Source of the DNA: Burkholderia sp. Bp8992
GTDB taxonomy: Bacteria; Pseudomonadota; Gammaproteobacteria; Burkholderiales; Burkholderiaceae
Assembly: GCF_003853705.1 (NCBI RefSeq)
Contig: NZ_QTQI01000020.1
Coordinates: 1-64,000 of the forward strand
Direction: 5' to 3'
DNA: 64,000 bases
Below, in pieces: positions 50,396 through 59,232 of the stretch (the stretch's first letter is position 1; every line of letters begins with the position of its first letter). A model generated the notes under the pieces. That model had not been told where the DNA came from and searched no databases. It saw only the letters and a list, made by a program, of their open reading frames with translations. Both the position numbers and the translations under genes were made by a program.

Positions 50396-50764
50396 CATAG
50401 GAAGTGATCGCGCGTTTGTCACGAAATCGGGATTCAGTATTTACCCGAGCGGGAAAATCGGGCGGATGAAGAAAAATCCGTGCAGGACAGGGCCGGAAAG
50501 TCGAGTCCGGGTTTCGTACAAACCCAATATCGGCGCGTCCCTCAGCCGGTTCGTCGTACTTGTCCGCCGCTGCGGCCCCACCAAACTGACAAAAAAGTCA
50601 TGTTCGCGTCAGGGTCTCAACGGGATCGGCGCGCCATCATGGTGTTGCCGGACCGCGCTTTTCAACCATCGCCTCCCCGCCCGCTTTCGTTCCTGCGGGC
50701 ACTCCGTCCCCCGGCGATGGACGCCGTGACTGGGCGAGCAGACACGGTGCGCGGGCCGATTTTC
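50396..50764. other. Intergenic region leading into an orphan terminator
   Basis: No coding gene accepted. On the plus strand this DNA runs into the strong terminator at 50765, so a short untranslated transcript may come from here. Frames on either strand lack a family match. Confidence 0.4.
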
Positions 50765-50795
50765 CGCCCCGGACTTCCCCGTCCGGGGCGTTTTT
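50765..50795 (+). terminator. Strong intrinsic terminator without an upstream gene
   Basis: A perfect 10-bp stem (50765-50774 with 50781-50790, loop 6) followed by T5 on the plus strand. The nearest upstream plus-strand gene is more than 9 kb away, so it may end a small RNA or a leader transcript rather than a coding mRNA. Confidence 0.75.
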
Positions 50796-50990
50796 GTCCG
50801 TGGTTTCCAAGAAAATAAGCGTGGATTGTTTCTAAATCGGCAAAAGGTAATTTGAGCCAGACAGGATGTTTTTTCCGGTCACAGACGCTTACATTTAGCG
50901 CACCACTCATGGAAACCGCTACGGATTCGCCATCGGGTAGTGACATCCACTGCCACGGCCGAAACCGCACGAGCTTTAGGAAACGGCAAA

Positions 50991-51281
50991 ATGAAGGCCT
51001 CCAAATCCCTGCCTGCGCTCGATCCCGCCGACGTCCACGTCGAAATTCTCGAACGTTCCGATACGCTGCTCGTCGTCCGCTGGGTCGAGCCCGGTCGCTG
51101 TCACTACGGTGAACAGCGCTGGCGCCGCCGCTTCGCGCAGCGTACCGGCACCTGCGCGCTGTCGCGCCAGGTCATCCATCGCGGCGACGAAGTATTCCGA
51201 CCGGCCGAACGCCCGGCACCTGCGAATGCGGCCGCGATGATCTCCGCCGCCGAGGTACTCGCACTGGCCGGAAGCAGGTAA
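50991..51281 (+). CDS. DUF3331 family protein
   Basis: A 96-residue protein of the DUF3331 family, seen mainly in Burkholderia and of unknown role. The core reads LLVVRWVEPGRCHYGEQRWR with a conserved Cys and later CALSRQVIHRGDEVFRP. AGGAAA precedes the ATG at 50991. An AT-rich stretch at about 50815-50900 may be its promoter. Confidence 0.75.
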   Translation: MKASKSLPALDPADVHVEILERSDTLLVVRWVEPGRCHYGEQRWRRRFAQRTGTCALSRQVIHRGDEVFRPAERPAPANAAAMISAAEVLALAGSR

Positions 51282-51382
51282 AACCTGCCGGCCGCGCGCG
51301 GAAGCTTGCTGCGTCACGCCGCGAGCACGTCCTAGAAGCGCCGGTCTAATTCCCCCGCTTGTCTGTCACGTCCGCCCGCACT

Positions 51383-51408
51383 ATCGTTACACCACTCAAT
51401 GTAACGAT
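51383..51408. promoter_or_regulatory. Perfect inverted repeat upstream of SDR gene
   Basis: Arms of 9 bases, ATCGTTACA and TGTAACGAT, around an 8-base spacer, ending 40 bp before the SDR start. The symmetry and place suit an operator for a TetR-like dimer. No such regulator gene is next to it. Confidence 0.6.
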
Positions 51409-51448
51409 TACGTGCTGCGGCCGATCGGCCGTGCCGATGGAGACAGAC

Positions 51449-52435
51449 ATGCATGCATGGAGTGCGCGCCACGTCCCGGCGCAGGGCGGCAAGGTCGCGG
51501 TCGTAACCGGCGCCAACAGCGGTCTCGGCTGGCAGCTCGCGGAAACGCTGGCCGCGAAAGGCGCGACGGTCGTGATGGGCTGCCGCGACGCGGCGCGCGC
51601 CGCGCAGGCGGCCGACGCGATTCGCCAGCTTCATCCCGATGCACGCGTCGAAGTCGATCCGCTCGACCTCGCCGATCTCGCGTCGATCGCACGTTTCGCG
51701 GGCGATATCTCCGAACGCCACGGCCGCGTCGACATCCTCTGCAACAACGCCGGCGTGATGTTCCTGCCGCTGCGGCACACGCGCGACGGCTTCGAGATGC
51801 AGTTCGGCACCAACCACCTCGGCCATTTCGCGCTGACCGGCCATCTGCTACCCGCCTTGCGTGCGTCACGGCGCGCACGCGTCGTGACGATGTCGAGCGG
51901 CTTCAATCGCGGCGGCCGGATTCGCGTCGACGACCTGCGTGCCGAACACCGCTACAACCGTTATCTCGCCTATTGCGACAGCAAGCTCGCGAACCTCGTG
52001 TTCGCGATCGAGCTGCAGCGCCGTTTCGAGCGCGCGGCGTTCGCGGGAATCAGCGTGGCCGCGCACCCCGGCTATGCGGCGACCAACCTGCAGTTCGCGG
52101 GCCCGGCGATGGACAGTTCGCCCGCGCGCGCCGCGCTGATGCGTGCGGCGAACCGTTATCTCGCGCAGCCGGCCGACCAGGGTGCGCTGCCCGCGATTCA
52201 TGCGGCAACGTCACCCGATCTCGCGGGTGGCGCGTACATCGGGCCGTCCGGCTGGTTCGAGTCGCGCGGGCTGCCGGCGCCCGCGAGCGTGCCGCGCCCG
52301 GCACGCGACGTAGCCGCGGCGGCGCTGCTGTGGGAGGCGTCGGAAGCCGCGACGGGTGTGCGCTTCCTCAGTTCGGGTGCGCCGGCCGGACGCGCGCCGG
52401 GCCGGCCGTTCGACACGACAGCCGAAGCGCGCTGA
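51449..52435 (+). CDS. SDR-family oxidoreductase, retinol-dehydrogenase-like
   Basis: A 328-residue SDR of the longer type: TGANSGLGWQ cofactor motif, MGCRDAARA (NADP-preferring Arg), LCNNAGVM, FGTNHLGHFALT, MSSGFNRGG and YCDSKLANLVF. The C terminus (ARDVAAAALLWEASEAATG) is family-typical. ATG at 51449 follows GGAGACA. Expression is probably governed by the palindrome at 51383-51408. Substrate unknown. Confidence 0.85.
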   Translation: MHAWSARHVPAQGGKVAVVTGANSGLGWQLAETLAAKGATVVMGCRDAARAAQAADAIRQLHPDARVEVDPLDLADLASIARFAGDISERHGRVDILCNNAGVMFLPLRHTRDGFEMQFGTNHLGHFALTGHLLPALRASRRARVVTMSSGFNRGGRIRVDDLRAEHRYNRYLAYCDSKLANLVFAIELQRRFERAAFAGISVAAHPGYAATNLQFAGPAMDSSPARAALMRAANRYLAQPADQGALPAIHAATSPDLAGGAYIGPSGWFESRGLPAPASVPRPARDVAAAALLWEASEAATGVRFLSSGAPAGRAPGRPFDTTAEAR

Positions 52436-52650
52436 ACCCCATGCCGCCATTCGCAATATTCTTCATACGTATTGCGCGGACTGAAAAGAAAGCCCGTTGA
52501 AAGACTGATCCAGCGCGCCACTGTTACCACACAGGAAACAATTTATCGTCAAAATCGGCGTTTACCCTGAATCCTCTGGTGACTAAGATTTGATCAATCG
52601 CTCAAGACATGGTGTCGAGAGCGAACTCAATAAAACACCCGGAGGTCACC

Positions 52651-52950
52651 ATGAAATCGCTCGTTTCCGCAGTCGTTGCCGCTGTCGCCCTGTCCGCTTC
52701 GTTCGGCGCATTCGCGCAAAGCACCGTGACCCGCGCACAAGTGCGTGGCGAACTGGTTCAGCTCGAACAAGCCGGCTACAAGCCGGGCGTGTCGAGCCCG
52801 TACTACCCGAACGACATCCAGAGCGCCGAAGCGCGTATTCATGGTGCCGACACCAGCGGCTACGGCGCACAGCCGGCTCCGCTCGTCCACTCGGGCGCCC
52901 CGGCAGCCGCATCGACGAACGCACGCGACTCGATCTTCTTCGGCCAGTAA
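52651..52950 (+). CDS. DUF4148 periplasmic protein
   Basis: A 99-residue protein of the DUF4148 family, highly multiplied in Burkholderia. The signal peptide ends at GAFAQ (residue 23). The domain shows VTRAQVRGELVQLEQAGY, PNDIQSAEARIHG. Function unknown; often induced under stress. GGAGG lies 6 bases before the ATG at 52651. A terminator follows at 53005. Confidence 0.85.
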   Translation: MKSLVSAVVAAVALSASFGAFAQSTVTRAQVRGELVQLEQAGYKPGVSSPYYPNDIQSAEARIHGADTSGYGAQPAPLVHSGAPAAASTNARDSIFFGQ

Positions 52951-53004
52951 GCCGATGCGCCCCCGGCGGGCGCCGCGCGTCGCGCGATGAAGTACGGCAG
53001 TCCG

Positions 53005-53036
53005 GACGAGCCCCTTCGCGGGGCTCGTCTTGTTTC
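53005..53036 (+). terminator. Intrinsic terminator after DUF4148 gene
   Basis: A 10-bp stem (53005-53014 with 53020-53029) and TTGTTTC tail on the plus strand, 55 bp after the DUF4148 stop. It may also stop transcripts of the carnitine operon coming the other way. Confidence 0.75.
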
Positions 53037-53146
53037 ATGAAACGCATACCTCCGCCGCCCGGCAGCGGGTGGCTTCGCCCGGACGCCTGGCGTCCGGGTG
53101 CCTTTTCGCGGCGGGGCAGGCGTGACGAAGCCGTATGCGCTGCCGA

Positions 53147-54346
53147 TCAGCGCGCCGCGGCTGCGGCAGGCACCGATCGCGACAGCACGCGCCAGCGCGA
53201 CAGCAACTCGTCGCGATCGACGTAACAGCCCTGCAGGTGGCGTCGGCCCGTCGACGGATCGAACTCGGTACGCGCATGCAGTACGCGCCGGTTGTCGAAC
53301 GCCCACATGTCGCCCGCCCGCAACCGGCGCTGCACACGGAAACGCGGCTCGCGTGCGAGCGCGAGAAACCGCCGGTACGCGCGATAGACGGCCGCGACCG
53401 AGCCGGCCGGCGCATCGAGCGGCCCGCGCAGGAAGTTCGCGACGCGCACCTCCGTCACGTTGCCGCGCGCATCGAGCCCGATCACCGGCGCCGAACAGCG
53501 GTAGTCGCTGTGCGCACTCTTGTTCCAGAACTCGAACGGCGTCGACGCCAATTGCTCGAAATCGGCCGGATGCTCGCGCCGCAGCGCGTCGGCCAGCGCA
53601 AAGCCGTCGAGAAAGATGCTGTCGCCGCCCGTCGCTTCGTTGGCCAGGCAATGCAGGAACTGCACGCCCGGCTGCAACTCGCGTGTCGGCAGGTCGGTAT
53701 GCGGCGGCAGGTTCAGCGACGTATACGCATTGCTGTCCGGACGCGGTTTCGATTCGACATCGAACAGCACACCGAAATTGCTTTCGCGGATCAGGCCGAT
53801 GCGGCGCGCGATCTCGTCGACACGTCCGCGCTCGGCCGGCACGCCTTCGACGAGCGTCAGCCCCGTGCGCTGCAGCGCGGCGAGCCACGCGAGCAGCGCG
53901 CCGTCGTCCTCCATCACGTCGCGCCACGCGAATACGCCGATCGCCGTCGCATCGTCGCCGGTCCATACATGCCGCCCGTGCGCGGCCAGACGCTCGGCGC
54001 GCGACGCGTCGTCGTATGCATGCGCACGCAACCAGCCCGGCGACCACGCGCTGCGATGGCCGTCGTTCCACTCGACATGCAGCGCACCATCGGTTTCGAC
54101 ATGCACGGTGAGCGCCGACAGATCGGCGCGCGCATCGGCAATCTCGAACACCTGCTCGCGCGTGACCGCATGCACGCATGCCGAACACGCGCAGTTGTCG
54201 CGCAGCCAGTCGAAATGGAACGGTGATCGTCGCGTGTCGCTCCACTCGACGTCCACCGCCCCATCGCCGATCGTCGCCGCCGCGATGGCCGCGTCGGCCG
54301 AAAACGTCCGCCAGTCCTCGATACGGTGTTGCGCTGCTGCCTGCAT
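53147..54346 (-). CDS. Gamma-butyrobetaine hydroxylase (2-oxoglutarate dioxygenase)
   Basis: A 399-residue TauD-type oxygenase with the N-terminal zinc-binding DUF971 domain of BBOX enzymes (FHFDWLRDNCACSACVH). The catalytic part has the HxD in NLPPHTDLPTRE and the distal His in RVLHARTEF, with ARG in GRRHLQG. Converts gamma-butyrobetaine to L-carnitine, so the operon can use butyrobetaine as well as carnitine. Last gene of the operon, 22 bp after the esterase. ATG at 54346. Confidence 0.87.
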   Translation of the reverse strand: MQAAAQHRIEDWRTFSADAAIAAATIGDGAVDVEWSDTRRSPFHFDWLRDNCACSACVHAVTREQVFEIADARADLSALTVHVETDGALHVEWNDGHRSAWSPGWLRAHAYDDASRAERLAAHGRHVWTGDDATAIGVFAWRDVMEDDGALLAWLAALQRTGLTLVEGVPAERGRVDEIARRIGLIRESNFGVLFDVESKPRPDSNAYTSLNLPPHTDLPTRELQPGVQFLHCLANEATGGDSIFLDGFALADALRREHPADFEQLASTPFEFWNKSAHSDYRCSAPVIGLDARGNVTEVRVANFLRGPLDAPAGSVAAVYRAYRRFLALAREPRFRVQRRLRAGDMWAFDNRRVLHARTEFDPSTGRRHLQGCYVDRDELLSRWRVLSRSVPAAAAAR

Positions 54347-54368
54347 CGTTGCCTCCCGGAAACGCCCG

Positions 54369-55325
54369 CTACGCGTGTGGTGCGAGCAAAAACCCGCCGA
54401 CCATCCGGTGCATGCGTGCGGCCTGCGGGCTCGTCCCGAGCGCGCGCCAGCAGCCGTGCACCAGTCCTTCTCCCATCCAGCCGTGCGCGAGCCCGCCGGC
54501 CGCGCGAATCCGTTCGACGTACACGCGCGCGTCGTCGCGCAGCGGATCGTGTTCCGCGCCGATCGCGAGCACCGGCGGCAGGCCGTCGAAACGCGCCGCC
54601 TCGAGCGGCACCGACGCGCGCAACAGCGGGTTATCTGCCCGCAGCACGGCGGACAAATCACCATCCCAGTACAGTTCACGATAGCGACGCACGTCGTCGA
54701 GCGTCAGCATCGGCGCGTGCGCTTCCGTCTCGCGCGCGGGCGATTGCGGTTCGAAGCCGAGCATCGGATAGACGAGCGCGACGCCGTCGACGTTGCGTTC
54801 GTCCGCATCGCGCAGCGCGGTGGCCACGGCCGCCGCGAGCATCCCGCCCGCGCTGTCGCCCGCGAGCGTCAATGGATGCACGCACGGCCCGAACGGCCAG
54901 CGTGCGTCGCGTGCGGCGCGTGTGACTTCCAGGCAATCTTCGAGTGCGGCCGGCGCGCGGTGTTCGGGCGCAAGGCGATAGTCGACGGCGATCACGTCGA
55001 GCCCCGTGTCGGCCGCGAGTTGCGCGGTGATCAGCGCATGGCTGTCGAGCGAGCCGACGACGAAACCGCCGCCATGAAAAAACAGCACCGTGCCGCGCGA
55101 TGAGCCATGTGCGGACGCATAGCGCCGCAGTGCGATCGCGCGCCCGTCCGGCGCATGCCACACGGCGTCCTGCTGCACGATGCCGGGCGGCAGTGCGGCC
55201 GGCGTCCATTCGGCCGCGAAGCGGTCGTAGAGGCGGCGCTGCTCGCCGGGCGAGCGCGCCGCCGCATCGGCCGGGTACCACGCGTCGACGGCGGCGACGA
55301 ACGCCTCGATTTCCGGCTCGAGCAT
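54369..55325 (-). CDS. Alpha/beta hydrolase, probable acylcarnitine esterase
   Basis: A 318-residue hormone-sensitive-lipase-type esterase: oxyanion FFHGGGF, nucleophile GDSAGG and catalytic Asp and His near AEHDPLRDD and LVHGWMGEGLVHG. Position after cdhB matches hocS of Pseudomonas, which hydrolyses short-chain acylcarnitines to give carnitine. Sequence alone does not prove the substrate. Confidence 0.8.
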   Translation of the reverse strand: MLEPEIEAFVAAVDAWYPADAAARSPGEQRRLYDRFAAEWTPAALPPGIVQQDAVWHAPDGRAIALRRYASAHGSSRGTVLFFHGGGFVVGSLDSHALITAQLAADTGLDVIAVDYRLAPEHRAPAALEDCLEVTRAARDARWPFGPCVHPLTLAGDSAGGMLAAAVATALRDADERNVDGVALVYPMLGFEPQSPARETEAHAPMLTLDDVRRYRELYWDGDLSAVLRADNPLLRASVPLEAARFDGLPPVLAIGAEHDPLRDDARVYVERIRAAGGLAHGWMGEGLVHGCWRALGTSPQAARMHRMVGGFLLAPHA

Positions 55326-55368
55326 CGTGCGCGCTCCGCAGTCGAGAGTTGAAGGATGACGAGCGCCG

Positions 55369-55857
55369 CTAGCGGCGCGGCGGCAGCCCGATCACGCGGC
55401 CCGCATAGGCAGGCGCCGCGCAATCGCGCTGCAACGCGTGCAGTTCGGCCACGCGTGCAGCCACGTCCTCGTCGAACGGCGCCGATTTCGCGCCGTCGCG
55501 CGTATCGACGTGCAGCAGCATCTGCTCGCTCGCTGATACCGCGTCGTCATGCCCTTGCGCGAACAGTTCGAGATACAGGTGCAGCCGCTTTGCGTCGTAC
55601 GCGAGCACACGCGCATCGACGCGCACCTGCGTGCCCTCCTTGATCTCGTGCAGGTAGTTCACGTGCGCTTCGAGCGTATAGACCGAGCACCCCCGCTCGC
55701 GACGTGCGGTGTCGTCGAGCCCGATGCGATCGAGCAACGCATCGGTCGCGAAGCTGAAGATCAGCAGGTAGAACGCATCGCGCAGGTGGCCGTTGTAATC
55801 GACCCATTCGGGCCGCACCACGTCGCGGTAAATCGTCAGCGGGGTATCGCCCGTCAT
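55369..55857 (-). CDS. cdhB: Hotdog thioesterase CdhB
   Basis: A 162-residue 4HBT-fold thioesterase: VRPEWVDYNGHLRDAFYLL carries the Asp of the hotdog active site, then TLEAHVNYLHEI. In the carnitine pathway it hydrolyses betainyl-CoA to glycine betaine and CoA. It starts 3 bp before the cdhA stop downstream in reading order, indicating coupled translation. Confidence 0.86.
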   Translation of the reverse strand: MTGDTPLTIYRDVVRPEWVDYNGHLRDAFYLLIFSFATDALLDRIGLDDTARRERGCSVYTLEAHVNYLHEIKEGTQVRVDARVLAYDAKRLHLYLELFAQGHDDAVSASEQMLLHVDTRDGAKSAPFDEDVAARVAELHALQRDCAAPAYAGRVIGLPPRR

Positions 55858-55860
55858 CGT

Positions 55861-56826
55861 CTAGTCCTCGAATCGCATCCCGTGCCGCGCCTTCACCGCG
55901 GCGATCGATTTCAGCACCTCGGTGATGCACTCGTCGCGATAGCGTTCGAGTTCCTTGATGCTGCGCGTGCCCTGCTGTTCGGTCGTGCCTTCGACGACGC
56001 TGTCGATCAGCGCGTCGGTCAACGTCGGCGCGACCAGCTTCGTCCACGGCAGTTCGAGCGCCGGGCCGAACTGCTGCATGAAGTGTCGCATGCCCGCGTC
56101 GCCGCCGGCCAGCGTGTAGGTCAGGAACGTGCCCATGAACGACCAGCGGATGCCCGCGCCGAAGCGGATCGCATCGTCGATCTCGCCGGTCGTCGCGACG
56201 CCTTCGTTGACCAGGTGCAGCGCCTCGCGCCACAGCGCTTCGAGCAGGCGATCGGCGATGAAGCCCGGCACCTCCTTGCGCACGTGCAGCGGCCGCATGC
56301 CGAGCTTGCGATAGATCTCCATCGCGCCTTCGACCGCTTCCGGCGACGTGCGCGCCCCGCCGAGCACCTCGACGAGCGGCAGCAGGTAGACGGGGTTGAA
56401 CGGGTGGCCGACCACGCAGCGCTCGGGATGCGTCGCCCGCGCGTAGAAATCGGTCGGCAGCAGCCCCGACGTCGACGACGCGATGATCGCGTCGGGCTTC
56501 GCCGCGCGGCTGATCTGTTCGTGCAGTTCGAGCTTCAGCGCCTCGCGCTCGGGCGCACTTTCCTGGATGAAATCGGCATCGGCGACGCACGCCTCGATCG
56601 TCGAGACGAAGCGCAGCCGCGCGGGATCGGCGCCCGGCGCGAGGCCGACGCGCTCGAGCGCGGGCCATGCGTTCGCGACATTCGCGCGCAGCCGCTCTTC
56701 CGCGCCCGGCGCCGGGTCCCACACGACCACGTCGAGACCGTGCGCGAGCGCACGGGAAATCCACCCGCTGCCGATCACGCCGGTGCCGATGGCGGCGAAC
56801 GTCTTGATGTCGGTCTTCACAGCCAT
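55861..56826 (-). CDS. cdhA: L-carnitine dehydrogenase CdhA
   Basis: A 321-residue 3-hydroxyacyl-CoA-dehydrogenase-like enzyme. NAD motif [49 protein letters not shown] and [11 protein letters not shown] are typical of carnitine dehydrogenases. Oxidises L-carnitine to 3-dehydrocarnitine. ATG at 56826. Confidence 0.93.
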   Translation of the reverse strand: MAVKTDIKTFAAIGTGVIGSGWISRALAHGLDVVVWDPAPGAEERLRANVANAWPALERVGLAPGADPARLRFVSTIEACVADADFIQESAPEREALKLELHEQISRAAKPDAIIASSTSGLLPTDFYARATHPERCVVGHPFNPVYLLPLVEVLGGARTSPEAVEGAMEIYRKLGMRPLHVRKEVPGFIADRLLEALWREALHLVNEGVATTGEIDDAIRFGAGIRWSFMGTFLTYTLAGGDAGMRHFMQQFGPALELPWTKLVAPTLTDALIDSVVEGTTEQQGTRSIKELERYRDECITEVLKSIAAVKARHGMRFED

Positions 56827-56912
56827 GTCAACGCATCCTTCAAATCAGGGGAAATCGGTGGGCGGCCACGCCTGGATGCGTGCCGCCGCGTCATGTCAGT
56901 CGGCGCGGGAAC

Positions 56913-57842
56913 TCACGCGAATTCGGCGATCGCGCGACGTTCGAGCAGACGCTCGCCGCGCGCCGGCAGGCCGAGCTTGCGGCGGCCTTCGGCCGGCGTC
57001 AGCACGCGGCCGCCGAGCCGTTCGACGATCTCGCGGGCGCGCTCGACGAGCGTGCCGTTGGTCGCATGCACGCCGCGATCGAGCCAGATGTTGTCTTCGA
57101 GACCGACGCGCACGTGGCCGCCGAGCAGCATCGCCTGCGCGACCATCGGCATCTGCATGCGGCCGATCCCGAAGCCGGCCCAGTGCGCACCCGGCGGCAG
57201 GTTGTCGACCATCGCCTTCATCGTGCCCGTATCGGCCGGTGCGCCCCACGGAATGCCGAGGCACAGCTGGAACAGCGGCGGATTGTCGAGCAGTCCTTCC
57301 TTCAGCAGTTGCTTCGCGAACCACAGATGGCCCGTATCGAAGATCTCCAGTTCCGGCTTCACGCCGAGTTCCTGGATGCGTTTCGCGCCGGCGCGCAGCT
57401 GCGCGGGCGTCGACACGTAGATGTAGTCGCCGTCGCCGAAATTCAGCGTGCCGCAGTCGAGCGTGCAGATCTCGGGCAGCAGGTCCTCGACGTGCGCGAG
57501 ACGTGTGAGGCCGCCGACCAGGTCGGTGCCCTTGCCGAAGCGCATCGGATCTTCGCCCGGGCCGATCTCGAGATCGCCGCCCATGCCGGCCGTCAGGTTG
57601 ATGATCACGTCGACGTCGGCCGAGCGGATGCGGTCGACCACTTCGCGGTACAGGTTCGGGTCGCGGCTGCCGCGGCCCGTCTGCGGATCGCGCACGTGGC
57701 AATGCGCCACCGTCGCACCGGCCTTCGCGGCCTCGATCGCGGCTGCCGCGATTTCCTTCGGCGTGACGGGAATCGCCGGATGCTTGCCGACCGTGTCGCC
57801 CGCGCCGGTGACGGCGCAGGTGATGATGACTTCATGGTTCAT
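56913..57842 (-). CDS. cdhC: Dehydrocarnitine cleavage enzyme CdhC (BKACE family)
   Basis: A 309-residue beta-keto acid cleavage enzyme. Zinc ligands in [29 protein letters not shown] and [11 protein letters not shown] line the active site. Converts dehydrocarnitine and acetyl-CoA to betainyl-CoA and acetoacetate. First enzyme gene after caiX. ATG at 57842. Confidence 0.92.
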   Translation of the reverse strand: MNHEVIITCAVTGAGDTVGKHPAIPVTPKEIAAAAIEAAKAGATVAHCHVRDPQTGRGSRDPNLYREVVDRIRSADVDVIINLTAGMGGDLEIGPGEDPMRFGKGTDLVGGLTRLAHVEDLLPEICTLDCGTLNFGDGDYIYVSTPAQLRAGAKRIQELGVKPELEIFDTGHLWFAKQLLKEGLLDNPPLFQLCLGIPWGAPADTGTMKAMVDNLPPGAHWAGFGIGRMQMPMVAQAMLLGGHVRVGLEDNIWLDRGVHATNGTLVERAREIVERLGGRVLTPAEGRRKLGLPARGERLLERRAIAEFA

Positions 57843-57903
57843 GCTGGGTGCCTCGCTTGATTCGGGTTGTGTCGCATTGCTGGGGTGGCGCGGGCGCCGG
57901 CCG

Positions 57904-58857
57904 TCACAGGCCGAGATACGCCTTCACGGCAGGCAGGCCGTCCTTGCCGTCGAACGTCTTGACGCCCGCGAGCCACGGATCGAGCACCTGCGGATTCTTC
58001 TTCAGGTAGGCCTTCGCGGCCTCGGCCGGCTTCGTCTTGTTCATCACCGACTGCATCAGCTGATTCTCGAGCTGCGTCGAGAAGCGCAGGTTCGTGACGA
58101 GCTTGCCCGCGTTCGGGCACCGCGAAATGAAGTCGGGCGCAGTGAGCGTGTACACGCGCGCCTCGCCGTAGTTCGGCCCGAACGACGCGTCGCCGCCGGA
58201 CAGGTAGTTCATGCTGAGCTGGATGTTCATCGGATGCGGTTCCCACCCGAGGAAAACAACCCACTTCTTCTCGCGAACCGCGCGCTCGACCGTCACGAGC
58301 ATCCCGGCCTCGCTCGATTCGACGAGCTTGAAGCCGCCGAGCCCGTACTGGTTCGTGTCGATCATCTTCTGGATCGTCGCGTTCGCGCTGCTGCCCGGCT
58401 CGATCCCGTAGATCTTGCCGTCGAGTTCAGCGCGGTGCTTCGCGATGTCCTCGAAGGTCTTCAGGCCTGCCTGGTATTCATAGCTCGGCACCGCGAGCGT
58501 CGCCTTCGCACCGGACAGGTTCGGCGGCTCGACGACGTTGATCGACTTGCTGTCGAGGAACGGCTGGAGTTGCTTCTGCTGCACCGGCCACCAGTAGCCG
58601 AGCGACACGTCGAGCTGCTTGCTCTTGAGACCGGCGAACGAGATCGGCACCGACGCGATCGTCGTGGTCGGCTTGTAGCCGAGCGCCTCGAACACGGTCG
58701 ACGCGAGCGCCGTGGTCGACGTGATGTCGGTCCAGCCGATATCCGCGAAACGCACGGTACGGCAGGTCGCGGCATCGGTCTCGGCCAGCGCCGCATTCGT
58801 GAACGCGCCGGTCGCCAGCACGGCCGCGGCAAGCGCGGCGATCTTCGTCGACTTCAT
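57904..58857 (-). CDS. caiX: Carnitine-binding periplasmic protein CaiX
   Basis: A 317-residue OpuAC/ProX-type binding protein for quaternary amines. The signal peptide ends near [45 protein letters not shown] and [12 protein letters not shown] supply the aromatic residues of the substrate cage. Works with a CbcWV-like permease encoded elsewhere. GGGAGG precedes ATG at 58857. First gene of the operon. Confidence 0.92.
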   Translation of the reverse strand: MKSTKIAALAAAVLATGAFTNAALAETDAATCRTVRFADIGWTDITSTTALASTVFEALGYKPTTTIASVPISFAGLKSKQLDVSLGYWWPVQQKQLQPFLDSKSINVVEPPNLSGAKATLAVPSYEYQAGLKTFEDIAKHRAELDGKIYGIEPGSSANATIQKMIDTNQYGLGGFKLVESSEAGMLVTVERAVREKKWVVFLGWEPHPMNIQLSMNYLSGGDASFGPNYGEARVYTLTAPDFISRCPNAGKLVTNLRFSTQLENQLMQSVMNKTKPAEAAKAYLKKNPQVLDPWLAGVKTFDGKDGLPAVKAYLGL

Positions 58858-59232
58858 GGTTCGGTTCCTCCCGGTTGGTCTCGCGGCAGCCGGTGCGCGG
58901 AGTGTGCGCCGGCCTGCATCGTGGGAGTAAAAGTAACGAGCCATATTCGCCGCGAGAAGACCGCCGGCGACCTGTTCTTGACTATTTGCGACTATGAGTG
59001 GAAACCACTACGTACGGGCTGTGTCAGGCGTGACAGGGGTTTTCCGTGGGCTTTGACGGGGATTGGCTTGTCCGGATGCGGCGTTGCGGGAGGCCGACCA
59101 GTCGTGCTTCGAAGACGGTGTTCGAGCGGGCCTGATGATGGCAAGATTCGGATTCAGGCAGCGCGACATATCCGTGGTCGTGATCAGGTCGATTCCGCCC
59201 ACGATTCCACCCGGGTTCCTCGACACCCTCCG
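58858..59232. promoter_or_regulatory. Divergent caiX / sulP promoter region
   Basis: 375 bp without a gene. It must carry the caiX promoter; in Pseudomonas this is bound by the AraC-like CdhR, whose gene is not in the window. An AT-richer stretch lies at about 58920-59020. Confidence 0.45.

Noticed and set aside
50480-50818. 112-codon plus-strand frame
   Set aside because: It runs through the terminator hairpin and has no similarity; a non-coding transcript is the better reading.
57448-59232. 595-codon in-frame extension upstream of the SulP gene
   Set aside because: It is antisense to cdhC and caiX, and SulP similarity begins only after the ATG at 59233.
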